From: Gnetum montanum
Taxonomy: Eukaryota > Streptophyta > Gnetopsida > Gnetales > Gnetaceae
Direction of reading: 5' to 3'
DNA: 36,504 nucleotides
Assembly: GCA_015680685.1 (NCBI GenBank)
Contig: MNCI01033474.1
Coordinates: forward strand, 1,928,910 to 1,965,413
Under the pieces are notes generated by a model that saw nothing but the letters and a program-made list of their open reading frames with translations, ran no database searches and had not been told where the DNA came from. Within the stretch, counting starts at the first letter, position 1, and each line of letters opens with the position of its first letter. Position numbers and translations under genes: made by a program. This document shows, in pieces, positions 20,460 to 32,130 of this stretch.

Positions 20460-21044
20460 ATTCATTTTGTAAGTAATGTTGGGTGGCACAACCAAGAGTG
20501 GTACACAAAAGGCTCACAAGGGTTTCTACGATGGTGTAATGGGATGGTAGAATGGTGTACGATAGTGAGAGAGCATGACAATGTTAGTTGGCTTGCATGG
20601 TGTAAAATGGTGAGGTTTCAAGAACAATCAAGACAAAGGTCTGCATGCATGAGAGCAGGCAGCCAGTAGCTATAGTGTGGCATGGTACACAAGAAGAGCA
20701 ACGATAATAGTAACATGCATTAGGGTTTTCATAGTAGTGGCAATCATGGAAGGATGTAGAGAATCATTGTTGCTACAAGAGGGTTTTTGTACTTGTGGTA
20801 GACGAGGATGAGCAACATGCAACAACATGAATTGTGGTGAGCATAGTGACTAGCAAGGAGTGGAGGGTGCGAACTAGGGCTACATGATGCATTGATAGTG
20901 GATGGCATAGCACGGTAGCAAGTTGGTTGGGCTATGCAATGGCATGAGGAGTAGTTGATAAGGGTTTCTATAACATTGCATAGTGTTGTCCAGGGCTCAT
21001 GACATGAGGGTTTGGTGTAGTACACAAACAAGGTTTCGATGGTT
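20460..21044 (-). other. G-rich plus-strand region, no gene seen
   Basis: Composition changes sharply here: the plus strand becomes rich in GTGG, ATGGTG and AGGGTTT words. It resembles a decayed simple-repeat field leading into the 46-bp array. No coding signal was seen. Confidence 0.45.
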
Positions 21045-21325
21045 TGCCTATTATTATAGCCACATTAACCAATGAAGGCTAGCAAGGATTTGCTAATTTC
21101 AACAACCACACTGGCTAGTGTAGACCCATAAGGGTTTGCCAAATTAGACAACCACTCTAGCCAACATAGGCCAACAAGGGTTTGCAAATTTTGATAACCA
21201 CATTGGTTGACATAAGCTAACAAGGGTTTTCTAATTTTGGTAACCATGCTTATCAACATAGGTGAATGAGGGTTTGCCAATTTTGGCAATCATGCTAGCC
21301 AATGTAGGCTAGCAAGGGTTTTTAT
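21045..21325. repeat. 46-bp minisatellite, about six units
   Basis: The core AAGGGTTTGC and variants begins at 21084, 21130, 21176, 21222, 21268 and 21314, an exact 46-bp step. Each unit continues with an AATTTTGGCAACCACAC-like and a TAGCCAACATAGG-like part. Because 46 is not a multiple of three, the 74-codon minus frame over it is a by-product. Confidence 0.9.
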
Positions 21326-22911
21326 TTTTTTATTTTTTATATTTCACTGAGGTGGACTACAAAAAGGGCCTTTGTAGTGTTGCATAGTGCTACTGAGGGT
21401 GCATAATAAATTACCATCTTGCATGATGATAGTAGCTCAACTGATAGAGAAATGTGATGCTAGCAGTGTTTCAACAATAGTATGCACATGAGGATTGTTG
21501 ATAGAAAGGCAACTAGCTGACAAGGCCTAAAACATGGCAATGCACTATAGGAGTAGGGCCAAGGTTCTGCACATTGTTCGAGCCTACATGGAAACAAGTG
21601 GAGAGTAGAGAGTAAGCAGTAGGTGGATAGGCACTAGTGGCTAGTGATACAATATCGGAGGAGGCTATAGGGTTTTGAGGGGGATGGCAATGTTAGGCTT
21701 ACAAACAACATGTGATGGCAATGAATAGTAGATGTTGACGAGGTGGTGGAAACTGGTAGTACTACTTGGAAGCATGCAATAGATGTGGAATGACACATCG
21801 TGCAACCTCTACTGGGCCTACACATCCATTTTCTAGGCTTTTTTTTGTTGGTTTTGAATATTTCTAAAATCTGAAAAAAAATTGTTAGATCTTTTCCTTA
21901 GAATACTTGTTGGAACTTTGGAAAATTTCTTAATTTATGCTAATGATGCAATGATATGTCCAAAGTAGTGAGCATGGATGATTAAAGTATGAAGCTATCT
22001 CTAGTTGGTGAATATCCTTTGTTGAAACTCACTTTTTCAAGTTGCATAAAATCTGGATTCAATAGAAATTTTCTAAGAAAAGAAATATCACCAGAGAGTT
22101 GATTATTGGGAACATACATACATTTCATGAGGGATATATCATTTTGATCCTATTCATAAAAAATTCCTCCATTGTCAATTCACACCTTTGATATCATATT
22201 GAAATTATAATAATGAAATCTACCAGTGCTAATTATCTTATATCTCTTACCCTTTGTCTACATGCAAGTTGCTTGTTGTGAACTCTTAACTTATAGTTGG
22301 ATCATAAGGTACATGGAATTTGGTGCATTTGACTATGTGTATGAATTCCTTTTAGCTATTATTTTGGTGTTTTAACTCATAGAATATGTTATATGTAAAT
22401 GCTCATTTGGTTGTTTACATTCTAATTTGTTCTTAGTTTTATTCTCTAATATATTTTTTAATGTTTTTCCTATCTACAAGTCTCTCTAGTGTTTACAGTA
22501 ATGAACTTGGTGACCATGTTGGTGATAATGTTGATGATGTTAACCTTTCTTCCATTGCTTAATTTTCACTCTTGTTGAAGTTGCTACATTTCATTGCTTT
22601 AATTTCATCATTGTTGTTATATTTTGGCTATCATTGCCTTAGGGACTATATATAATTTTGTTATCTTGTCGCAACTATGGCTAGTGTTGTAAATTTTTTG
22701 TTGTTATTCCATCACATAGTGTGATTATGGCTACTAGCATTGACATTCTTGGTTATGACTTAAATTTTTTAGTTTTCTTATACTCTATATTTTCCTTGCA
22801 CAAAAGGCTACTAGTTAACACACTAAGGCTATAGAGAAAAGTTTGTTGGTAAAGTGCAAAAGTGTAAAGCAAAGAACAATGCATCATAATGCAAACATAA
22901 AAGGAAAGAAG
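21326..22911 (-). other. Element D internal, no gene seen
   Basis: G-rich until about 21830, then AT-rich. No retroelement domain was recognised on the minus strand, where pol would be expected. Confidence 0.45.
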
Positions 22912-23020
22912 GCCATAAATTTACCAATTTTAGGTGCTAGAAAGCCATTATCTTACTAGTTATAGGCCTTGGTAGGCCATTATCTTGCCAGCTTTAGGCC
23001 TTAGTGGGCCATTGTCCATA
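22912..23020. repeat. 32-bp tandem repeat, about three units
   Basis: GCCATTATCTT or GCCATTGTCC begins at 22944, 22976 and 23008, an exact 32-bp step, with TAGGCCTTGGTAGG-like filler. Confidence 0.8.
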
Positions 23021-23339
23021 CATTGTCTAGCAACTATGAGATGCTCTCAAAAGAGCATATAAGGATAAAACCAATAGTGAAACATGATAAAATGTCACAA
23101 AAGTGAATAAATGATCCTTAATAAGAGAGAGGATAAGGTGTTTACTAGGAACTTTTTCTTATCTTTGACAAATCAATGAATCTTTTTCTCACAATCCTAT
23201 GCTCACCATCTCTCTTGTTTAGCATGGCCACCTATATGCATTTTCATTGGCCATTTAGTATCATACATTTGGTGTTATTAGCATCATTATTTTCCTTATT
23301 GTTGGCTCCAATCTAAGTATTGAGATTTTCCTCCTGAAA

Positions 23340-24555
23340 CTTCACCTCCAAATCTCGATCAATGTTAACATAGTTAATTGAAGGTAGTGATAATTTCTTT
23401 CCATGAATGAAAATTTCCCCTCCCTCTTAGGGAAACTAAATCTCTTGATGTATAAAGGATTTAGACTACATGGAGCTTTGTTAACCATGGCCTTCCTAAG
23501 GTAAAGTTGAAGCTAGGTGTCTCTTCAACCACTAGGAAGTTAACAGATGTAAGGAATTGCTCACCGACAATGAAATTTAAGGAGATAGAACCTCACACCA
23601 CTACTCATGATCCATTAAATGACTTGAGTGCTAAAGTGGTGGTTTCTTGAATGTTCTCAATTAGGCCTAGTTTTTCAACAATGGAAAATGATACCAAATT
23701 AGTTGTCACCCCATCATCCACATGAACATGATGAACTTTATATCTATCAACATGTATGGTGATAAGAAGAGAAGTAGGTAGCACTTATCCATTTCTATAG
23801 TCAATCTTTATCTCACTATCACAAAACTTAAGCATTGGTTGATGCTTGTTTTCCCTAAATAAATCTTGCTCAATGATAGAGTGAATTAATTCTTTATTTG
23901 TGAGCATGTCATTGTCCATAGGGATAGAGGTTGGCACTTGGGCTACTACATCTCTATCATTAGGAGAAGTCATGACTAGGTCATATGAGTTTGGTGATAT
24001 GTTCTTTTTTTTTATTGATCATTTAGCATGCTCCATTACTGTAAGGAAATTCTTTCTTTTAGCATGTGATGTTTCAACCTCAATGGTTCTAACCTCCTCC
24101 ATCCTTCCTAGAGTTTGTGGCTTAGGCTTTGATGTACATGCCTTGGACCCCTTGTCCATCGGTGTAGTTGATCTTGGTGTGGGTCTAGGTGGGTTTCCTT
24201 CAATGGTATTAGTTTTTAGCTTAGTGACAAGTTGATTTCATCACCATTGTGATGATGGTTTCTTGCTAACCTTTAATTTATTAGCCATAATAGGTGGGAT
24301 TTGATAATAAGTTGTTGTGGTCTTACTTATTGAAGGTGGAAGGACCCAAATAATGAATGTTTTCTTAGGCTTTGGAGGATTGGTATCTCATGGTCTAGGT
24401 TGTTAATTTAACATCACTAGAAGAGAGATACATATGATGAAAAGCTTCTTAGGGACTAGAGGTGGTGGTACTTGTATGGTGAAGGGCTCTCTAGGCTTTG
24501 TGTTTTGGAACTGTGGTTGCACCTTAATGATAAATGGTTTTCTAGGAGAATTAGA
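23340..24555 (-). pseudogene. Element D aspartic protease and gag-protease linker
   Basis: It continues in the same minus frame as the end of gag. A Pro/Lys-rich linker comes first, then an open stretch (23973-23785), a stop, and the protease. VHVDDGVTTN (DD at 23713-23718) occupies the active-site position, where a D-S/T-G-like triplet is normal. FLVVEETPSFNFTLGRPW follows, with LGRPW at 23485-23499, the conserved flap-side motif of plant gypsy proteases. Several stops, but no frameshift between the two motifs. It would process Gag-Pol. Downstream on the minus strand nothing resembles reverse transcriptase, which is odd for this order of genes. Confidence 0.8.
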
Positions 24556-25870
24556 TCATTTAGTTTTTGTGAATGAGGCTATGGTGTAAGAGTTATTATT
24601 GGTGCTTGTAGAGTTGGGCTCATTCAAAATCAACTCTCCATGGTCTATCATCTTTTGTAGGTAATCCTTTGATGCTAGGAATAAATCAATGTCATGACTA
24701 GGCATTTGATGATAATGATAGTACCTATCAAGTCTAAAGTACTTCAGTAGCTTGGAATCATCTTTGGTAGCTATCGTTGGATCTCTATCTATGTTACAAA
24801 GATGATACTGCCTCTTACTAGCCTCTTTAAACAATTGCTTATGTTGTATATGGCTATCTTTAAAAAAATGTTCTAGAATCTCAAAGGGCTTCATAGAAAA
24901 CCTAATCTACTTAGACCTATCCTTTCATTCAAAGTTTGATCTTGGTTGATCTAGATCATAGGAAGTGGATGGTTGGGATAAGTCAAAAAATGTATTCCAT
25001 TATGGTGATCCTTGCCTCTCTTCTTTTTTTTTTAATTCTTTTGCTACTATGACCATACTTTTATGTTCTTACTTAGTTTCATTTCTTTCCCTCCTCACAT
25101 GTTGGATTTTATAGGGCACATAGGCTAGATCATTATTTTCCTTAACTACCTCCTCAATGTTCTTAGTTTGTGAGAAGGTTTTGGCTTAGTAATTGGGACT
25201 CTAGGTAGTAAATCTTTAACTTGATGAAGTCATTTACTACTTCCTTGTAGATGGCCAAGAGTTGAATTTTAGAGATAGGCTTTGGAATCTCATTGAGCAT
25301 TGAATTCCATCTCTGAATGAGCCTTTTACCTAGTTCAAGTGACCCCTACTTCACCTTCATCAATTGGTCCATTGTAACATCCAACTTCAAGTTGTATCTA
25401 AAGTAATTAACAAATTAGGTTATTAAGTATTCAAGGAAAGAGGTATAACCTCTTGGCAGGGTTTGGTACTAATATAGAGCTTTTTCCTTAAGGGAAATGG
25501 AAAAAATTATCAATATCATATGTGGAAAAGCTTGCAAAAAGATTCCCTTAGACCGGAAGATGACTAGATGTGCGTTGGGATCCCCTTCACCATTGTATTT
25601 GGTAAAGTTTAGATTAAAAAAGCCTGCATGTAAGGTTATTTGAGGCCTAGTAAGTCCTATGGATCATCTTGGTAGAAGTCTAAAACCTTAACCATTTGAG
25701 TTGTACTAGACTTAAGTTTTTGCAGCTCTTTAGTAAGGTCTTGGATCATTTAGAAGGCTTGATCCAAGTCTTCCTACATCCCTATGGGTTGTAGTGCTTG
25801 TATTGATTATTGAGGAGGTAGTTGTGAAGCTTGAGGTTGTATAATTAACATTAGCATATAAGGAAAAGGT
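24556..25870 (-). pseudogene. Element D gag
   Basis: Minus-strand gag in three parts. An N-terminal heptad-rich segment (about 25800-25690: DLTKELQKLKSS in one frame) comes first. The core runs from about 25610 to 25270: FTKYNGEGDPNAHLVIF, FSISLKEKALYWYQTLP-like, then FVNYFRYNLKLDVTM and LELGKRLIQRWNSML, typical of Tat-type gag. The C-terminal part is open at 24894-24556 and contains KYFRLDRYYHYHQMPSHDID followed by a DYLQKMIDHGELIL stretch. This matches the Y-C-x-Y-H...H-D-T-x-x-C...LK-x-x-I-x-x-L-I-x-x-G-x-L knuckle-like segment, with its cysteines lost. At least one frameshift separates core and C-terminus. Gag packages the RNA. It is upstream of, and in frame with, the protease. Confidence 0.8.
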
Positions 25871-26589
25871 TGGGTGGCCATCATTTTAGGTGGATTAAAC
25901 AAGGAAAAATAAATTTAAGTTAGGATTTATGGCATGAATGGGATGAAAGGAGTATGACAGGCTTGTGTTTCTTGGGGTCCCAATGAGGGTCCCTCTAGTA
26001 TGACAAAGGGAGATGATGAGGTAGCAATCACTAGGGTTAGGTGAATAGAGTGAGGTTGTGTGGCAAATAACATCAATAAGAATAAAAAGGTGGATTGAGG
26101 CATGTATTGTTCCTAATGTATGGAAATAATGGAGATAGACTCAAACATGATAAAATGGACATGAGAGGAATTAGACTATGGAACATGTTCCACTGATGAG
26201 GTAAGAGACATGGAGTTGGGTGCAATTATTTGCAAAGCCAACCATTAGAAAAGACCTTCAATGAAGGTGTACAACTCCAGTTCAACCTCAAACTCATTAG
26301 GCTTTTCTTGATAATTATTTGAGCTAATTTCCTCACATTTGTGCATGAAATTTAGTGAGGGAAATTTGGTCATAAGGAGATGGGATGTATTCTTTCCCAT
26401 CCCAATGTATGATTTCAAATTGATGCTTAGCATTAGAATCATAGCATGGTATCAAGATCTCATCTTGTATCTTGGCATAGAGGAAGTTGTAGAACTCCTC
26501 ATTAATGATCATGAAATCTAGGTTTTCATCTTTTTACCTAAGTAATTATCTTCATTCTATGACCATAGGGTCTTTTGGATTATAGACAT
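25871..26589 (-). other. Element D leader, upstream of gag
   Basis: A 65-codon minus frame (26245-26442) with an acidic end lies here, in the same frame class as gag. It could be the degraded N-terminus of gag or leader. No signature. Confidence 0.35.
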
Positions 26590-27570
26590 TGATGTGGACA
26601 TCAAATAGGCCAAAGTAACATCTCTCCAATGATGGGATATTTCCCTAGAGTTTTAGCATGTTTGGGAGTGTTTTGGACCTATTTTGATGACCTTAGAAGG
26701 TTTTGGAGGCTACAGTGACTTGTTTGGAGTTGTCAAAATGTTCTAGGCCTTAAAAAAGCATCTTTTTATTTTAGCCTTATAGAGGAGAAATCCCATTTGT
26801 AAGTGAGATGTCCCATCTACAAGAGAGATGTTCCATCTACATTGTAGAAGTCTTTGCTAAGATGTCCCACATGATTTGAAGATGTCTACTCTAATATCTA
26901 TGCACTCAGGAAAGATGTCTCTTATTTCTAGTAGACATCTCCCACAAATTTTAATAGACATTAAATTGAATGACAAATTACAGGGAAGATGAAGAGACAA
27001 GGGAAAAGATATAAATAGACTCCTTGGTCCTTCAATTTGATCAAGAGAGTCAAAAGAGAGTAAATAGAAAGTCTAGAGAAAAAGAAAGAGTCTAGGAAGA
27101 GAGAGGTGAGTGAGAAAAGAGTAGAATGAGATAGAGTCTTGGCAAGATGTCTTGATGATTATCCTTTTGAGGTGACTATCCTTAGGAATTGTGCTTCCTT
27201 TCATATGTAAATTCTACATTTGAGTAACAATAAAGCTTTCATTTTCCTTTTCTTGTTCAAATTTGCTATTTTGTGACTTTGAGAGAGCTTGGATTGTGAA
27301 ATCCATGGGAGATCCTCATTAGAAGTGAATCTCATCTTGGCTGAAGGCCATGTATGTGATTTCTAGTAGTAGAATGGTTGATCTATTAAAATACATTCTC
27401 ATTGGCCTAAATTTGGTTTTAAAAATTTTATAATCAATTAATTAATTAAAAAATCTAGTGAGTGGAATTGTCTATGGTCCAAGAGGGATATGGTTGGAAA
27501 GTGTAGTAAACTGCAACTACAAGTGCACTGTAGGTTGTGGTAATAGGGGGAAATACCCTACACTTGAGGA
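26590..27570 (+). repeat. Probable solo LTR inserted in element D
   Basis: A promoter-like array and TATAAATA (27010-27017), a GA-rich leader (27040-27140) and AATAAA (27229-27234) in the plus direction give an LTR-like order of U3, R and U5. The extra kilobase in an otherwise normal leader also fits an insertion. Edges are uncertain: a start near TGTGGACATC (about 26591) and an end near CCCTACA (about 27566) are possible. No partner LTR is in the window. Confidence 0.5.
26806..27017 (+). promoter_or_regulatory. 54-bp AGATGTC double-motif array and TATA box
   Basis: AGATGTC or a variant begins at 26806, 26826, 26860, 26880 and 26913, and in inverted form (AGACATC) at 26933. The steps are 20, 34, 20, 33 and 20 bp, so a unit of about 54 bp holding two motifs is repeated three times. 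TATAAATA is at 27010-27017. Confidence 0.65.
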
Positions 27571-27800
27571 AAATGTAGCAATTTTGTGTTGAAAAGCCTA
27601 ACTATGTTGGCCTTGCTAGTAGGAGCTATGCTAGAGTGGGGTAGTGGGGTAAGGTTACACCAATTATATTATCCAGTTATAATATGTTGAGGTTCCTCCC
27701 TCTTGGCCAAAACAATGTTTGTATTTTTAAAATGTGGATGTAATTTTTTATTTTTTCAATAGCCACATTGATGATATGAGAAGGATCAATCTTGGATTTG
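27571..27800 (-). other. Element D leader, no gene seen
   Basis: No feature recognised beyond scattered G-runs. Confidence 0.35.
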
Positions 27801-28280
27801 TTGAAAAATTTCATAGCAGGGGGATTTGGGTGGCTTTCTTGAAAAATTTCTTAGTAGGGGGGTTTGGGTGGCTTTGCTAAAAAATTTCACATTAGGGTGG
27901 TTGTGGTGGTAGGTTTTAGCTAGGAAGAATAGTAGGTTTTGTTAGCATCGATGTTAACTTTAAAAATTCTAGCAACTATTGTGAATTTTCTACTAAAACC
28001 CAAATCACTTATAGCTACTACGTTGGGTATAACACCCATGTTGTGGGGTATGACACCCACACTAAAACTATGACATCCATGGTGGCTTTAAAAAAAACCA
28101 ACTACTATGTAGTTTCTACCAAAATCCAAACCACCTATAACTACAATGTTGGTTATGACACCCACGTTGGGGGTATGACATCCATGCTACCTTTAAAAAA
28201 TCCAAAAACTACTATGAATTTTTTGCGAAAATCCAAACCACCTATAGCTACTATACTAGGTATCAATGGTAGAAAAAGGC
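27801..28280. repeat. Tandem repeats next to the element D primer site
   Basis: A 38-bp repeat (TTGAAAAATTTC... TTTGGGTGGCTTT) begins at 27801, 27839 and 27877. Then come three longer units of about 105-130 bp (starting near 27972, 28099 and 28205), each with CAACTACTATG, AATCCAAACCACCTATA and GGTATGACACCCA words. The 83-codon plus frame here (28043-28294) is a by-product. Confidence 0.75.
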
Positions 28281-28401
28281 AAAAAAATGGATAGTAATCT
28301 TGAACTTGATGAAAAATTTCTTTTGCAAGTCTTGCAAATTCAAAGTTACAAATATTGGCTACAAAAATGGTAGATAAAATTAGGCAAATAACTTGGGTGG
28401 A

Positions 28402-28426
28402 GGCTCTCCTTCTAGCACCAAAAAAT
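28402..28426 (-). other. Element D primer binding site
   Basis: On the minus strand, directly after the 5' LTR end (CACTACA), the sequence reads TTGGTGCTAGAAGGAGAGCC after a few T residues. This form (TTTGGCGCTAGAAGGAGGGC-like) is common at this place in plant gypsy elements. I do not assign the tRNA. Confidence 0.65.
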
Positions 28427-29897
28427 TGTAGTGACTAGAAAATTTGGTCACTAGAAAAAAATCGATGATCCCAACCTAGAACACTTTAACCCCTAATCCA
28501 AAGGACCTTTAAAAACAAGATCCAAGGTACCCTAGATGATCTTTTCAATTACCCAGAAACTTACAAAATGTAAATGGGGATAATAAAGTAAAAATGCAAT
28601 GCAAAACTAAAAAATAAATGCATAGAATGAAAAAAAATCTATGCTAAATTGCACAAAAAATAAAACTCTAAACTTTATTAATGATAAAAATAAAGAGAGT
28701 TTAGAAATATGTACAAGGGATGCCTAAGGAACTAAAGGGTTCACTTGAGTGGAGGTTTGGAATTAGTTGAAGTTGGTATCTTTGTACACCACCTTCAACT
28801 CCACAATCCATATGCTTCACAAGTCCTGAAATTATGAAACCTTTTTGTACTCATTTGATTTGTGATGTTGGTGGTACTAGGGGGTAAGATGTGTGGGGAT
28901 TTTGGGCTACAAAACAGATCCACACTAAGAATCTTGATGCCCAAGTTGCTTAGAATTGTTGCAAAACCTCACATAATCTTACATATAACAATAGTCACAA
29001 GGGCTATGGGTTCCATGTTGAGATTGTTGTAAAAGCCTTGTATTTACGTTGAGTTTTCAAAGCTCTTGAATGCCAAAAAGTGAAACCTTTTCATGGAATT
29101 GGAGCTTGGATTTTATAGGTTTAAAGGCCATAATTTTTGCTAAAAATTTCTGTCCTAATTGCTAATATATTCATGTCACATGCAAGTGTTATAGATGTCT
29201 AAATCTAACATAGTTTCCATGTATGGTAAGTTTTGATACCCCCATGGAATAAAAACCATTCCAGTTACCAAAAATAGTAAATGGAAATTTCATCCATATT
29301 GGCTTCCTTCACCCACACTAGCCTTTAGGAGTAATCCTAGGCTTACAAGAATCACACTGGAGGCATAACATCCATGTTGGGGGTATGACATCCACACTGG
29401 GGGTAAGACACTCATGTTGAGGCTGCATGAGTCATGTTGAAGTTGGAATAAGGCTAATGCTACTAGAGCTATGGTGGAGATACTAGGATAACACTAGAGC
29501 TACTAGAGCCATGCTAGGAGGCAAGACCAATGTTGAGGTATCGGGAGTTAAGCCCCTTAATGTTGAGCACATGTGATTCCAACATAGCAAAGTTTATAAC
29601 CCCCCAACCCCAAAAAAACCCATGAAAATGCCAATTTTGGTAGTACAAAAGGCATTTTTGACCCCTCACACACCCACCCACTCCCCCCCTAGTCCAAATA
29701 TAGGCATGGTATGACCTTTTTCACTTGGGGATTGAGGTTTTAACCACTTATGAGGCATTTTTCAGCCCCTAAAGTTGAAGTATGTGAAATTGCATCTTGT
29801 GGATTACAATATTTAAAATTTACAATGAAATTTTAGCCTTGAGTTTCATGGGGTGAAAGTAACAAATTGAAACATGAGGTTTCTTTGTGGTGTTTCA
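28427..29897 (-). repeat. Element D 5' LTR (minus-strand sense)
   Basis: On the minus strand it starts TGAAACACCAC and ends CACTACA, with TG/CA ends. It is homologous to 17071-18553 and bounded on the right by the ATAAT duplication. Tandem words GGCATAACATCCATGTTGGGGG-like, in about 20-bp steps, occur at 29360-29420. Confidence 0.88.
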
Positions 29898-29902
29898 ATA
29901 AT
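29898..29902. repeat. Right target-site duplication of element D
   Basis: ATAAT, identical to 17066-17070. Confidence 0.85.
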
Positions 29903-31489
29903 TATCTGGATCTCTTTCTTAGCTCTCAGGGCTAGCATACAATAGTCAAGATCCATGGGAACACCACACATGTTTAATCACAAAAAATCTCATCATAAAA
30001 TCATTCAACATAGAAAAATATTTAAATTAAAATAAAGGAAATATTTTCCACACTAAAGTTGATATTTCTATCTAGAAATCTTTCCCACAATAAACTCAAC
30101 ATTTTAAACTATTTTCTATTAATGACATTGGGGTTGAAGGAGATATTTCTATACAAGATCACATGTGAACTATTGTGATTTATAAGGTTGAACTTAGGAT
30201 CTATATCATTTCTCATCAAACTTTATATGTTAAACACAACATGTGACGTTAACCTTGAAATTAGTCTAGCACACAAAAAAAACACTTGAGAAACATCAAC
30301 TTGTTAGAAAAAAAAATCAAAGGATAACATTGATGTTAAATAAGATCCATAAAGGATACACCAAACAATGTCATGACGCTAAGATTAAATATGTAGAATT
30401 TAATCTAGGTGATGCAGTTCTATACTACAATGCTACTCATCTACCACAACACATCAAATTTTAAACATTATGTGTAGGGTCTTATATCATCCATTTCATG
30501 TTCAACTCTTGTGCAACGTAAATATATCATTATAAGTAAGAATAAAAGATTATTCTAGTCAACATGTAATAAAGAAAATCATTTAGGGACATTCATATAG
30601 CTATAGACTCATTCCAACCTCTACTAGTCCTAAAGCCTATCCCATATTTGTATGTTTATCATGAACATTAGTTTTGATGGAAATATCCATTCTTATTGAA
30701 AACCTTGTGAGACCAAGTTACATCTTTCTATTTTACATATTTTTCTAAGTTTTCCTATTTAATTACTATTTTTCTAATTTCTTGTTACATTTCCTTTTTT
30801 AGTATTTTCCACTTGTTCTATAGATTTTTTATTTTATTAAGTAATTTTCTTTATGTTTGCAAATGATTTCAATATTTTTGTTAATAAAATTACTACTTAT
30901 ATGTAAGAATTAACTTAGTTGTTGGAATTGTACTTTACACTATTAAATTATTAAAGGAATACTTATGCAAAGTAGTGAGATCACATCATCCACCCCTTCA
31001 TTTTCATTAACATGAGGTCCTTATCATGGAAATAATATGATCCTTGGTACATCTAACACTAAAATTAATCCATGGTTACCAAACCTTGAAGGAAGGAGGA
31101 AGGACTAATAAGGGTTGGGTAAGTGTATAACATTAAGGGGATCTACTAGTTCCTTGGAGTTTAATCCTAGGTCCTAGTGGCATCATGTTGATAAACTACC
31201 AGTTATATATTTAATTATTTTTGGAAAAATATTATTTCAACACAACTTTCTCTTTTTACATCATTACAAGAATGTGTAACCCACACCTAAAGGTATTCCT
31301 ATTACAAGGATAAAAAACTAAATAACTAATTAAATTTTAAAGAAATCATTCTTGGGATACAACTATAAAGACATGTGACCCATGCTTGAAGGTGCTCCTC
31401 TACCTAATGAATAAGGCTCATAATATAAAAATCAATGAATAATTAAGTATTTTCAATTACTCTAATTTATCTTTTCCAATATTTTTGTT
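29903..31489. other. AT-rich region, no gene seen
   Basis: No coding signal on either strand. A roughly 100-bp imperfect duplication lies at 31268-31310 and 31366-31410 (TGTAACCCACACCTAAAGGT versus TGTGACCCATGCTTGAAGGT). Confidence 0.5.
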
Positions 31490-32130
31490 GTTGGATGATG
31501 TTGTTTTCAATGTTGTGGTTAGCTAGCCTCGTGGTGTTGAGCCCAAAATCATGTAATGTGATGTCACTATAAGAAGTATGGACTTGGTCTGGAATCCTAA
31601 TGGATAGGTATGTTGATAATTTTGATTATACTCTATAGATAGGAGTTGTTGTTCCCATGATAAGATACCTCACATTCTTCTTCTACAATTAATTCTAATT
31701 TTATTTAACCTCATTACTATGTCTAGTTATGAATTTAATGGTTTTGTTTAATATATTATAGGATTCTAGCTATGATAGTTGCATGTGTATTTTGGAATAA
31801 GGATATGATTTACATTTAATTTCTTAGGTATCCATGGACACCAAGTGAGATGGTTATGAAAGGACATTTAGGTAGAAGCTTTCTTTGAATAAGATCCACT
31901 TATAAAACTAACTCTTGAATATCTCATCCACATATCAATCCCACATTCTTTCAAAAATTATAAAGTCATAACTCTACCTTTGTGCATTATTATAGATCCA
32001 TCTCTTCTTAACTTCATTCAATTTTATGTTGAAAACTCTCCAAAAACACTAATCCTTCACTAATTTTCAAGCTCCAAAACATATTGGATTCATCATTTTG
32101 ATCCTTTTTTCAGAATCCTTAGTCTCATAA
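31490..32130 (+). repeat. Dispersed repeat shared with element C spacer
   Basis: Collinear with 9300-9960 (see that entry). This suggests the 30-33.7 kb region contains an older, heavily decayed relative of element C. No LTRs are visible. Confidence 0.55.

Larger units (their letters stand above)
17071..29897 (-). mobile_element. Element D: Ty3/gypsy element with gag and protease, no visible pol
   Basis: A 12.8-kb unit between homologous 1.5-kb LTRs (17071-18553 and 28427-29897), with a perfect ATAAT duplication. On the minus strand a primer site directly follows the right-hand LTR (28402-28426). Gag and protease follow (25870 down to 23340), and a purine tract precedes the left-hand LTR. 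The 4.8 kb between protease and the 3' LTR shows no reverse transcriptase, RNase H or integrase motif, only minisatellites and AT-rich DNA. A probable solo LTR lies in the leader. It is non-autonomous or internally deleted. The gag layout resembles the Tat side of Ty3/gypsy. Confidence 0.82.

Noticed and set aside
21065-21289. A 74-codon minus-strand protein with internal repeats
   Set aside because: It is the translation of a 46-bp minisatellite whose period is not a multiple of three.
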